A stretch of 10,411 nucleotides of DNA from Syntrophomonas sp. UBA1368 (GCA_002305965.1 DBRM01000079.1:5145-15555), one strand, 5' to 3'. Counted from the first letter of the stretch, positions 1-7,340 are shown. Numbers and translations are program-made. The notes: generated from the letters alone by a model not told the origin.

Positions 1-1
1 A

Positions 2-84
2 TGGTGCGGCGGGGGGGACTTGAACCCCCACCCTCGCGGATACGCCCCTCAAACGTACGTGTCTGCCTGTTCCACCACCGCCGC
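2..84 (-). tRNA. tRNA-Leu (anticodon GAG)
   Basis: Read on the minus strand this folds as a class II tRNA. A perfect 7-bp acceptor stem GCGGCGG/CCGCCGC joins bases 84-78 with 12-6, followed by discriminator A and an encoded CCA (4-2). The T arm is GGGGG-TTCAAGT-CCCCC. The anticodon stem TACGT/GCGTA has one G-U pair and encloses loop TTGAGGG. Anticodon GAG is at 50-48 and reads CUC/CUU leucine codons. The long variable arm (around GTATCCGCGAGGG) is typical of tRNA-Leu. Transcription is from the consensus promoter at 123-152. No independent terminator is visible before the left edge. Confidence 0.95.
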
Positions 85-122
85 ATTGTATATCAGATGG
101 ATCGTCCATTCCGACAATTGGA

Positions 123-152
123 ATTATACAATAGTTCTCGCGGTGGTGTCAA
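123..152 (-). promoter_or_regulatory. Sigma-A promoter for tRNA-Leu(GAG)
   Basis: On the minus strand a perfect -35 box TTGACA (152-147) and a perfect -10 box TATAAT (128-123) are separated by 18 bp. The predicted start is near 116, about 30 nt before the mature tRNA 5' end at 84. The short leader contains small inverted repeats (ATTCC...GGAAT and ATGGA...TCCAT). The promoter lies just beyond the stop codon of the upstream solute-binding protein gene, where no convincing terminator is seen, so some read-through into the tRNA is possible. Confidence 0.85.
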
Positions 153-179
153 TTGTATTAGAGCCCCGGCATTTTTTGG

Positions 180-1808
180 CTACTGGCCGATGTTTTCGGC
201 AGATAAGTCAGGTTTGATCAACTGCGCTGCATACCAGTCAACCATTCCCATTCGGTCGATCTTTAACTCCCGGGTCTGATTTCCGGTTATGGCAGCTGTT
301 TTCTTTTGGAACAGCCATACCATGGGAGCATCATCAATGACGATCTCTTCGGCTTTTTTAAGCAGCTTCAGCCTCTCTCTGTTACTTTTGGTTGCAGCCC
401 GAGCCTCATCCAGGATTTTATCAACCTGGGGATTGTGATACCCGGTATAATTACCGTGACCTGCCATGGAACTGTGGAATAATCCATATAATAAACTGTC
501 CGCATCGGGATAATCCGCTGCCCACCCTATTCTGAAGCATGTCAGTGCTCCCTGTTCCATTTGCTTTTTGTAATAATCCCAATTCATTGGCTGCAGTTGT
601 ATGTTTATCCCCAGAGGCGACAGTTGCTGCATGATGTTTTCTGCTACCATCTGATGCCCTTCATCGCTGTTATAGCTTAAGGTTATGGTTGGCAAACCCT
701 TTCCGGCAGGATACCCTGCTTCCTCCAGTAGCTTGGCAGCTTTGGCCGGGTCAAAGATGTAACCGGTCATTTCACTGTTATACCCTTTGACTTCAGGAGG
801 TATGATGGCTTTATTGGTACGATACCCGTCACCGAAAACACTCTCCACGATCTGATTACGATCCATGGCGTAGTTTATCGCACGGCGCAGCATGTAATTA
901 TCATTAAAAGGTTCTTTATTCATGTTTAACCCCAGAGCGTAGATTTCCAGCAGGGGTGTCTCAATAAACAGGCTGTATAGCTTCTGGTCAGCCTTAATGT
1001 TTTTGATTTCTGCCAGTGGTACGGTATCCAAATAATCAAGTTCCCCTTTTATATAGCTGTCCCATGCGGTCTTACCATCTTCAAAAATGGAAAACTCTAT
1101 TGCGGATAGATTGGGAGTCCCGCGATGATAATTGGTATTGCGTGTCAATAAAATCTTCTTGTTGTCCTGGTTGTTGATCAGGGTAAATGGTCCGGTTCCG
1201 GAGTACGGTGCTTCTGTTTCCTGCTTAACATCATAGACCCAGAAGATCGGGTTGGTAAGCATATATGGAAACGCAGAATTTGGTTTGGCAAAAGATATTT
1301 TCAGTGTTGAATCGTCAATTGCTTCAATGCCGATGGGTCCCTGGCTTCCATTTAATCTCTCCGTGACCCCTTTGATCGACAGGAATAAATTAATGGCACT
1401 CCAATCCTTGGCCGAGGAAAAACTTCTTTCCCAGGCTTCTTTGATCTTTTGTGCGGTTACTGGCTGGCCATTATGAAACTTAACCTCTTTTTTGAGTTTG
1501 ATGGTCAGTGTTTTGCCATCCTTTGAGTACTTCCAGCTTTTAGCCAGCAATGGTTTAATATCGCCGCTTTTCTCATCGAAATAAACCAGTCCTTCATACA
1601 ATGCAGATCCGATGAGTTTTTCTTCCTGCTGGGTGACGAGGGCAGGATCAAGTACATCGATGGAACCGACCAAACCGGCTCTAAAACACCGGGAATCAAT
1701 ATTGGCTGTGTAGACAGCTGTATTATACGAATATATAAGAATGGCAATCAGAACCAGCAGTCCTGCGATAGAACCTGTTAATGCGATCTTGCGAAATGTG
1801 AGATACAT
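180..1808 (-). CDS. ABC-type oligopeptide solute-binding protein (SBP family 5), membrane-anchored
   Basis: A 542-aa protein of the DppA/OppA-like family 5 (SBP_bac_5), which captures peptides or related small solutes outside the membrane and passes them to an ABC permease. Visible family features are the N-terminal block LYEGLVYFDE (about 70-79), the PLLAKSW...DGKTLTIKLKKEVKFHNGQPVTA stretch (about 86-120, split here for length), and the C-terminal WAADYPDADSLLYGLF region (about 429-444). Residues 8-27 form one hydrophobic segment after a short basic start. There is no lipobox: the first Cys is residue 41, in DSRC after a polar stretch, so the protein looks anchored by an uncleaved or atypically cleaved signal rather than by lipid. 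The ATG at 1808 has GGGGGGTG, complementary to the 16S tail, about 8 nt upstream. No permease or ATPase gene is adjacent, so it is an orphan binding protein here. The specific ligand cannot be read from the sequence. A terminator separates it from the upstream operon. Confidence 0.9.
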   Translation of the reverse strand: MYLTFRKIALTGSIAGLLVLIAILIYSYNTAVYTANIDSRCFRAGLVGSIDVLDPALVTQQEEKLIGSALYEGLVYFDEKSGDIKPLLAKSWKYSKDGKTLTIKLKKEVKFHNGQPVTAQKIKEAWERSFSSAKDWSAINLFLSIKGVTERLNGSQGPIGIEAIDDSTLKISFAKPNSAFPYMLTNPIFWVYDVKQETEAPYSGTGPFTLINNQDNKKILLTRNTNYHRGTPNLSAIEFSIFEDGKTAWDSYIKGELDYLDTVPLAEIKNIKADQKLYSLFIETPLLEIYALGLNMNKEPFNDNYMLRRAINYAMDRNQIVESVFGDGYRTNKAIIPPEVKGYNSEMTGYIFDPAKAAKLLEEAGYPAGKGLPTITLSYNSDEGHQMVAENIMQQLSPLGINIQLQPMNWDYYKKQMEQGALTCFRIGWAADYPDADSLLYGLFHSSMAGHGNYTGYHNPQVDKILDEARAATKSNRERLKLLKKAEEIVIDDAPMVWLFQKKTAAITGNQTRELKIDRMGMVDWYAAQLIKPDLSAENIGQ

Positions 1809-1823
1809 TCGAACACCCCCCGT

Positions 1824-1870
1824 ATATAACTTTCCCTTTAAGTTATATTAGACAGGCATTGAATATATTC
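1824..1870 (-). promoter_or_regulatory. Palindromic upstream region of the solute-binding protein gene
   Basis: A perfect 9-bp inverted repeat, ATATAACTT / AAGTTATAT with a 7-nt spacer, spans 1824-1848 and ends about 16 bp before the start codon. A perfect 10-bp palindrome GAATATATTC lies at 1861-1870. AT-rich -10-like hexamers (TAATAT or TATAAC at about 1850-1843, minus strand) overlap the right arm, but no good -35 box is seen. The repeat could be an operator over the promoter or a 5'-UTR hairpin next to the ribosome binding site; the sequence does not decide between them. Confidence 0.4.
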
Positions 1871-1901
1871 CTGAAATTGGGTGAAAAGCTGTTGGAGGAA
1901 C

Positions 1902-1931
1902 AAAAAGATGCAGGCTTTCGCCTGCATCTTT
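1902..1931 (-). terminator. Intrinsic terminator of the polA-slt operon
   Basis: On the minus strand a 10-12 bp perfect stem (AGATGCAGGC / GCCTGCATCT, extended by A-T pairs) closed by a GAAA tetraloop is followed directly by a run of T. It starts 7 nt after the stop codon of the transglycosylase gene. It cleanly ends the polA-mutM-ytaF-coaE-slt unit and separates it from the solute-binding protein gene. Confidence 0.93.
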
Positions 1932-1937
1932 ACGGTC

Positions 1938-2501
1938 CTATTGATATATGGCCAGATAAGCCTGGTAATTTTTCATGACATTTTTCGTATATATCTTTGT
2001 TTCTTCAAAGGGTATATGATCAAGCTGTTCCAGGCTTCCGTCCCAGGTGCCATCGACGATCCATTGCCTGACCTGCCCTCTGCCGGCATTATATGCGGCA
2101 ATCATAACCGGGAGACGTCCTTCAAATTCCTTGTTGAGACTGTTTAGATACCAGCATCCGTATTGAATATTGATATCCGGCTGGTGCAGCATTTCAGGGG
2201 TGAAGCCTTCTATCCCCTGCTGCTCGGCAATCCAGGCAGCGGTTTCAGGCATGATCTGCATAAGCCCTTTGGCTCCCAATGGCGACTCAGCTGTAGTCTG
2301 GTATTTGCTTTCTGCCCTGATGATGGCAAAGACAAGGTAAGGATCGACTTCATTATCATAAGCGGCCTGAATGATCAGATCGCGGTGTGGCTGCGGATAA
2401 AATACCGCTATCCATTTTGGGAAGGTAACAACGATCATTAAAAAGACCAGTATAAATAACCAGGCTATTTTTATCAGCTTTTTTCTAGTTATTAATACCA
2501 A
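1938..2501 (-). CDS. Membrane-anchored lytic transglycosylase (SLT/GH23 family)
   Basis: Cleaves the MurNAc-GlcNAc bond of peptidoglycan to give 1,6-anhydro-MurNAc ends. It has one N-terminal membrane segment (about residues 11-34) followed by a single SLT domain outside the membrane. Key motifs in order are RAES with the catalytic Glu (about residue 64), GLMQIMP, the QPDINIQYGCWYL helix and AYNAG. A total of 187 aa is typical of short Slt35/YjbJ-type enzymes in Firmicutes. The start is uncertain. The reading frame is open to a TTG at 2519, but that codon has no ribosome binding site. A TTG at 2501 has GGGGG 8 nt upstream and is preferred. It lies just downstream of coaE and is last in the operon, before the strong terminator. 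Suggested roles in wall remodelling during growth or sporulation are inferred from family and context only. Confidence 0.9.
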   Translation of the reverse strand: MVLITRKKLIKIAWLFILVFLMIVVTFPKWIAVFYPQPHRDLIIQAAYDNEVDPYLVFAIIRAESKYQTTAESPLGAKGLMQIMPETAAWIAEQQGIEGFTPEMLHQPDINIQYGCWYLNSLNKEFEGRLPVMIAAYNAGRGQVRQWIVDGTWDGSLEQLDHIPFEETKIYTKNVMKNYQAYLAIYQ

Positions 2502-2543
2502 GTCAAAAACCCCCAGCAATAAGGTATTTAATATATATGTGGG

Positions 2544-3143
2544 CTATGTTTGCATTCTTTCGATGTAATTTCTGGTTGCTGCTTCAATTGTTGTTTCAAT
2601 ACTGTGGCGATTGTCGATGACTACGTCAGCCATACTGGCTTTTTCGTCCAGATCCATTTGCGCTTCGATTCTTTTAATGGCATCTTCCTGACTGATGTTG
2701 TCACGTTTCATAAGCCTTTCGATCTGGGTTTCACGGTCTACCCATACCACCCATACCTCATCGCAGATCCTTTCGGCATGCGTTTCGTAAAGCAACGGGA
2801 TTTCCATTACCACAATTGCATTCGGATTCTCTTTTTTTATGACTCGCAGGTCTTCTTTATATCTTTCTGCGATCCGCCAGTGGGTAATTTGGTTAAGCTC
2901 CTTCAGCTTTTTCGCATCATTGAAAACGATTTGCCCTAAAAGATCACGGTTTATCGTTTCATCACTGTTTAGAATCTCAGTCCCAAAAAGTTTGACGATA
3001 TCATTCCAGGCTGGTTTATAAGGCTGCATAATACTATGAGCCAGCTCATCGGAATCAATAATGATCGCCCCCAGTTTTTCCAGGGTCTTGGTTACGGTAC
3101 TTTTACCGCTTGCAATTCCGCCCGTTAAGCCAATAATTTTCAT
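2544..3143 (-). CDS. coaE: Dephospho-CoA kinase
   Basis: Catalyses the last step of coenzyme A synthesis: ATP-dependent phosphorylation of the 3'-hydroxyl of dephospho-CoA, in the cytoplasm. The P-loop GGIASGKST (residues 8-16) follows the first strand MKIIGLT. The DSDELAH segment (30-36) is the conserved Asp-containing substrate region, and the lid-like helix with LMKRDNISQEDA is typical of CoaE. A total of 199 aa matches the usual ~200. An upstream in-frame GTG at 3152 would add three residues, but ATG at 3143 is chosen because GGTGA sits about 6 nt before it and MKIIGLTGG is the canonical family start. It lies 13 bp after ytaF and 42 bp before the preferred transglycosylase start, in the order seen in Bacillus (polA-mutM-ytaF-coaE), so it is probably cotranscribed. 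Confidence 0.97.
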   Translation of the reverse strand: MKIIGLTGGIASGKSTVTKTLEKLGAIIIDSDELAHSIMQPYKPAWNDIVKLFGTEILNSDETINRDLLGQIVFNDAKKLKELNQITHWRIAERYKEDLRVIKKENPNAIVVMEIPLLYETHAERICDEVWVVWVDRETQIERLMKRDNISQEDAIKRIEAQMDLDEKASMADVVIDNRHSIETTIEAATRNYIERMQT

Positions 3144-3156
3144 TGGTATCACCGAC

Positions 3157-3792
3157 CTATATAAATTCTAAAATACCGATCATGATAAATATAAAGCCGG
3201 GAATAAATGATGCGATACCTCGTACGATCTCATTTTTCATGTGTTTTCCTAATTCAATGCCGCTGCTTACTAATATAAATTTTAACACACCTACTGTAAG
3301 GGCTGTAAACAAAATATTATATCCGGCCATGGCTATGCCGATTCCGGCACCCATAGCATCGACTGCCAAAGCCAAACCTAAAAAGAAAGCCTCTTTGCGG
3401 CTGATTTCACCTGATGCATCCATATCTGCCGCCACCGGCTCTTTTAATATATTAATAACAATCCCCAGCGATTTTAATTTCAGGGTCACCAGCGGCTGAT
3501 CCTCATCAGCCGGTAAACTATGAAGCAGATCCCGCAAAGCTTTACACAGAAAAACAAAACCCATTATCACCAATAATAATGAACCAGCCTTGCCTGCACT
3601 CCCGGCCGGTAACACAGCAGCAATCCCGCGTCCCAGCAGCATCGAGCAGCTCACCGCCATTGCGGATGCTGCTGCAATGACCAAAAGCGGTATAAAAGAG
3701 ATCCGGATTCTATTTATACCATAAGCCAGACCGGCGATAAAGCCGTCTGTACTCACTGCCAGCGCAAAGAAAAGTACCGGTAATACCTGCAA
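3157..3792 (-). CDS. ytaF: Sporulation membrane protein YtaF (MntP-like)
   Basis: A 211-aa polytopic protein of the MntP/DUF204 superfamily, best matched to YtaF by sequence style and position between mutM and coaE. About six hydrophobic segments form two pseudo-repeats, each with a conserved intramembrane Asp (ALAVSTDGF, D16; ALAVDAMGAG, D145). Between them, a soluble loop carries a textbook EF-hand calcium-binding pattern: D123-M-D125-A-S127-G-E-I130-S-R-K-E134. MntP relatives export manganese; YtaF's transport substrate is not established, so divalent cation transport or sensing in sporulating cells is inference. The start is TTG, supported by an AAGGATAGGA ribosome binding site about 7 nt upstream. 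A 90-bp gap from mutM contains an inverted repeat that could mask this site. Confidence 0.9.
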   Translation of the reverse strand: MQVLPVLFFALAVSTDGFIAGLAYGINRIRISFIPLLVIAAASAMAVSCSMLLGRGIAAVLPAGSAGKAGSLLLVIMGFVFLCKALRDLLHSLPADEDQPLVTLKLKSLGIVINILKEPVAADMDASGEISRKEAFFLGLALAVDAMGAGIGIAMAGYNILFTALTVGVLKFILVSSGIELGKHMKNEIVRGIASFIPGFIFIMIGILEFI

Positions 3793-3801
3793 AATATTGT
3801 C

Positions 3802-3841
3802 CTATCCTTTGTTCGTAGTTATATACCTACTATATGGATAG
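3802..3841 (-). promoter_or_regulatory. Nested inverted repeat over the ytaF ribosome binding site
   Basis: In the mutM-ytaF gap the minus strand reads CTATCC (3841-3836), an imperfect palindrome GTAGGTATATAACTAC (3830-3815), then GGATAG (3807-3802). The outer arms pair perfectly and the right arm is part of the ytaF Shine-Dalgarno sequence. This could be a translational control hairpin or a stabilising intercistronic structure. No clear sigma-A promoter is seen. This is a structural inference only. Confidence 0.35.
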
Positions 3842-3882
3842 AACTTATCAAGTGTGACCGCTTGTATTATTTCACCGCTAAC

Positions 3883-4689
3883 CTACTTCTGGCATTTTTC
3901 GCAGAAGTGGGTGCCTCTGCCGCCGATGGTTTGTTTGCATATAACTTCCCCGCAGTTTGGGCATTGCTCTTTGTCCTTGCCGTATACCTGCAGGTTGCTT
4001 TGATTGCCGCCCTCCTGATTTAATCCATTGCGGTAATCACGAAATGTAGTCCCCTGTGAGTCGATACTTTGCTGCAGCACCTTTTTGATCGCCTGGCACA
4101 GCCTTTCAGCCTCGCCGGCGGTTAAGGACCCAGCCGGGCGATCGGGCCTTATCCCCGCCAAATGTAAAGATTCATCTGCATAAATATTACCGATCCCGCA
4201 AACCTGGTTTTGGCTTAAAAGAAAGCTCTTTATAGCAATTTTCCGGTTGCGGGTAATTTTATGCAAATACGCAGGTGTAAACTCTTTCGTAAGCGGTTCA
4301 ACCCCCATCCGGTTAAAAAACTGTTTTCTGTTTTTGATCAGATAAAGGCCGCCAAAACGCCGCGGATCTTCATAGACCAGTTTTTTCCCGTTATCCAGCC
4401 AGATCACAGCATGCACGTGTTTGGCTGTAATGTCACTGTCTTCGTTAAGTTGATAAAACCTGCCGCTCATACCCAGGTGGATGATCAGATTGTATCCGGG
4501 CCCCAGGTTCAAGATCAGGTACTTACCCCGCCGGCTGAATTCCCTGATATTTTTGTCCTGTAATCGATCGATGGCAAAGTCGTGCCGGCGTACGATATCT
4601 TCGCGGTTTAATTCGATTGCTTTTATTTTTGCCCCCTGGTTGGCTATGAGTGATCTTCTGACTGATTCGACCTCTGGCAATTCAGGCAA
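3883..4689 (-). CDS. mutM: Formamidopyrimidine-DNA glycosylase (Fpg/MutM)
   Basis: Excises 8-oxoguanine and FaPy lesions from DNA and nicks the abasic site by beta,delta-elimination. After removal of the initiator Met, the N-terminal Pro of PELPEVE is the nucleophile, followed by catalytic Glu; the RRGKYL lysine (K56) and the HLGMSGRF segment are also present. The helix-two-turn-helix region has CGIGNIYADE, and the C-terminal zinc finger has Cys 243, 246, 263 and 266 (C-x2-C-x16-C-x2-C) with the GGRGTHF arginine. The 268-aa length is normal. The frame is open upstream to 4734, but the catalytic Pro must be residue 2, so the true start is the TTG at 4689. Its AGGAGAGG ribosome binding site overlaps the polA TAG stop. 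That leaves a 17-bp gap and implies tight cotranscription and perhaps translational coupling. Confidence 0.97.
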   Translation of the reverse strand: MPELPEVESVRRSLIANQGAKIKAIELNREDIVRRHDFAIDRLQDKNIREFSRRGKYLILNLGPGYNLIIHLGMSGRFYQLNEDSDITAKHVHAVIWLDNGKKLVYEDPRRFGGLYLIKNRKQFFNRMGVEPLTKEFTPAYLHKITRNRKIAIKSFLLSQNQVCGIGNIYADESLHLAGIRPDRPAGSLTAGEAERLCQAIKKVLQQSIDSQGTTFRDYRNGLNQEGGNQSNLQVYGKDKEQCPNCGEVICKQTIGGRGTHFCEKCQK

Positions 4690-4706
4690 ATAAGTTTCTT
4701 CCTCTC

Positions 4707-7340
4707 CTAAAACAATTCGGTCTGTTTCACCCATGGCATCATGTCATACCAGTCGCGGCCGTATTTTATCGATACTTCCAAAGGCACCGTCAACTGGTAG
4801 CAATTTTCCATGCAATCTTTAAGTAATTCGATAACCTGTTCCAATTCTGCTGTCGGTACTTCCAGCACCAATTCGTCATGGACCTGCAATAGCATCTCTG
4901 CCCTCAGACCCTGTTGCTCTAACTTTTCATAAACTTTGAGCATTGCCAATTTTATAATATCAGCAGATGTTCCCTGGATCGGTGTATTTAATGCCATTCG
5001 CACTGCAAAAGCCTGAACCATTTTGTTTTTGGCATTCAAATCCGGCAGATAACGTCGCCGCTTTAATATGGTTTCCACGTAACCGGCTGCTTTGCCGAAC
5101 TCGACAATGTCATGCATATACTGCCGTACACCCGGATAACTGTCCAGATAGTTATCTATATACTGACGCGCCTCTTTGCGTGATACCCCTGTATCCCTGG
5201 CCAGGCCAAAATCACTGATCCCGTAAATGATGCCAAAATTAACTGCTTTTGCCCGGCTCCGCAGTTTACTGTCTACTTTATCCAGAGGCACTTTAAAAAT
5301 CTCCGCTGCTGTGCGGGTATGAATATCGACTCCCTTTAGGAAGGTTTCGATCAGTGTTTTATCTTTACTGATATGAGCCAGGCTTCTTAAATCGATCTGG
5401 GAATAGTCGGCGGAAACCAAACAATATTTCGGGCTGCGGGCCGTAAAAGCTTTGCGGATACGTCGCCCTTCCTCGACCTTGATCGGTATGTTTTGCAAGT
5501 TTGGTTCCACACTGGAAAGCCTTCCCGTTGAAGTCTGGGCTTGTTTAAATATGGTATGCACTCGGCCGGTATCGGGATGGATCAGCTCCTGCAAAGCATC
5601 CACATAAGTTGATTTCAGTTTGGTCAATTGACGATAATCCATAATAAGCGGAATAATCTCATGCTCATCATATAATTCTTCCAATACCTCAATTCCGGTG
5701 GCATATCCGGTTTTGGTTTTTTTTACGATGCGCAGGTCTAAATCTTCAAACAACACTTTTCCTAATTGTTTGGGAGAATTGATATTGAAAGTTTGGCCGG
5801 CGAAATGATAGATTTGATCTTCATCTTTAGCGATGCGTTGAGTCAATTCAGTTGATATCACTGCCAATACTGGTTTTTCCACCTGGATACCGCTGAATTC
5901 CATATGGGCTAAAACATTGGAAAGAGGCATTTCGACTTCCTGACACAACTTCTTTAATTCCTCCGGAGTCTGCTGCCATAGATGCGTATAGAGCTGGCTG
6001 AGATTAGCTGTGAGTAAAGCATGATCATTTTGTTGAATACTCATATTTAAGTATTTAAACATAAGTTTATTTAATGCTTCTCCTTCAAAAGCGGGGTCAT
6101 TAACATAGGTAAGCAGCAAGGTATCACCTGCTATACCCCGCAGTTCAATGCCGTATCGAAGCAGGACCACCTGAGCAAACTTGGCATTGTGAAGATATTT
6201 TTTGTAATCAGCCCCTTCCAGAAATGGCCTGAGCCATTCCAGTTTGAAACTGGCAGTCTCACTGATGGGCAAATGGTATACTTTGTTCCGGGCTTCCAGG
6301 TAGATGCCTCTTAATTTGGCCCACATGGGATGGTGGTAATCTGCATCCAAATAAAGTGCTGTAGGCAAATCGGGCTCCAACCCGTTAATAAAAGCTGCTG
6401 TTTCTTCTTCCCTGCTCAATTGGATTATCTCGATATCTGCTTCCGGAGTTTCCGGTGCGCTGTCCCCTTGAGCCTGCAAGGCCTTAAAAAAGTTATTGAA
6501 TTCCAGACGATGATATAAATCAAGCAGTTGTTCACGATGCGGATCTTTCCTGATATAATCATTGAACTGACAGGGTATATCCATTTGACGGTCGATGGTT
6601 GCCAGTTCCCGGCTTAAAAAAGCCTGTTCCCGGTACTCAATTAGTTTTTCCCTGAGTTTTTGATTTTCCACTGCCTCAAGATTAGCGTACAAGGTATTGA
6701 TATCATTAAATTGTTTTACCAGCTTCATAGCGGTTTTAGGGCCGATTCCCGGAACCCCGGGAATATTATCAGAAGAATCTCCCATCAATGCTTTGATTTC
6801 CACCATCTGCTGTGGGCACACTTCCCATTTTTCTTTCACTTTTTCCGGATCATAGATTTCTATCTCCGAAATCCCTTTTTTGGTCATCAATACCCTGGTG
6901 TTCTCAGACACCAACTGCAGCGCATCACCATCACCGGTCAAAATGATTACGGGTATTCCTTCTTCTTCCGCCAGTTTGCTCATGGTGCCGATTATATCAT
7001 CGGCTTCATAGCCCGGTATTTCCAAATAATCTATATTTTGTGCCCGCAGCAGCTCCCGGACCAGAGCGAATTGCCCGATCAATTCGTCAGGGGGTGCAGA
7101 ACGGTTGGCTTTATATTCAGTATAGAGGTCAGTACGGAAAGTCTTTTTATCCATATCGAAGGCCACGATCAAATGAGTTGGCTTCTCATTTTCCAGAGCC
7201 CGGTTCAACATGGTCTGAAATCCATAAACTCCGTTCGTATAAATGCCTTCCCTGGTATGAAGCAATGGCAGCGCATAAAAAGCCCTGAATAACAAGCTGT
7301 TGCCATCCACCAGCATTAGCTTCTGCTCTACATCAAACAT
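4707..7340 (-). CDS. polA: DNA polymerase I
   Basis: Repair and Okazaki-fragment processing polymerase, 877 aa. Residues about 1-290 form the 5'-nuclease domain with its acidic cluster: D12, FDMD (61-64), YEADD (111-115), TGDGD (135-139), GDSSDNIPGVPGIG (187-200). Residues about 300-465 match the 3'-5' exonuclease fold, but proofreading residues are lost: D332-A-D334 replaces Asp-x-Glu, the exo II Asp is A389 in NAKFAQ, and no exo III YxxxD is seen. Proofreading is therefore probably absent, as in Bacillus and Taq Pol I. The polymerase domain has motif A DYSQIDLR (D645), motif B R694/K698/F702/Y706 and motif C HDE (821-823). Every one of these sits 60 below its E. coli counterpart. The steric-gate Glu (E. 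coli E710) is Asp650 here, which is unusual. ATG at 7340 with GGTGG 7 nt upstream is preferred over an upstream TTG at 7355. First gene of the operon. Confidence 0.97.
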   Translation of the reverse strand: MFDVEQKLMLVDGNSLLFRAFYALPLLHTREGIYTNGVYGFQTMLNRALENEKPTHLIVAFDMDKKTFRTDLYTEYKANRSAPPDELIGQFALVRELLRAQNIDYLEIPGYEADDIIGTMSKLAEEEGIPVIILTGDGDALQLVSENTRVLMTKKGISEIEIYDPEKVKEKWEVCPQQMVEIKALMGDSSDNIPGVPGIGPKTAMKLVKQFNDINTLYANLEAVENQKLREKLIEYREQAFLSRELATIDRQMDIPCQFNDYIRKDPHREQLLDLYHRLEFNNFFKALQAQGDSAPETPEADIEIIQLSREEETAAFINGLEPDLPTALYLDADYHHPMWAKLRGIYLEARNKVYHLPISETASFKLEWLRPFLEGADYKKYLHNAKFAQVVLLRYGIELRGIAGDTLLLTYVNDPAFEGEALNKLMFKYLNMSIQQNDHALLTANLSQLYTHLWQQTPEELKKLCQEVEMPLSNVLAHMEFSGIQVEKPVLAVISTELTQRIAKDEDQIYHFAGQTFNINSPKQLGKVLFEDLDLRIVKKTKTGYATGIEVLEELYDEHEIIPLIMDYRQLTKLKSTYVDALQELIHPDTGRVHTIFKQAQTSTGRLSSVEPNLQNIPIKVEEGRRIRKAFTARSPKYCLVSADYSQIDLRSLAHISKDKTLIETFLKGVDIHTRTAAEIFKVPLDKVDSKLRSRAKAVNFGIIYGISDFGLARDTGVSRKEARQYIDNYLDSYPGVRQYMHDIVEFGKAAGYVETILKRRRYLPDLNAKNKMVQAFAVRMALNTPIQGTSADIIKLAMLKVYEKLEQQGLRAEMLLQVHDELVLEVPTAELEQVIELLKDCMENCYQLTVPLEVSIKYGRDWYDMMPWVKQTELF

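Noticed and set aside
2..84. tRNA-Leu as an integration site for a mobile element
   Set aside because: No integrase gene or direct repeat of the tRNA 3' end was seen in the window; the surroundings are housekeeping genes.
1..279. Plus-strand 92-codon frame at the left edge
   Set aside because: It runs through the antisense of a tRNA gene and its promoter, then into the antisense of the solute-binding protein gene.
1881..2147. Plus-strand 88-codon frame over the terminator
   Set aside because: It crosses a strong intrinsic terminator hairpin and the antisense of the GH23 catalytic domain; no ribosome binding site.
6660..7292. Plus-strand 210-codon reading frame opposite polA
   Set aside because: It is antisense to the conserved 5'-nuclease domain, has unnatural residue composition (many Phe/His/Ile) and no ribosome binding site; a shadow of polA.
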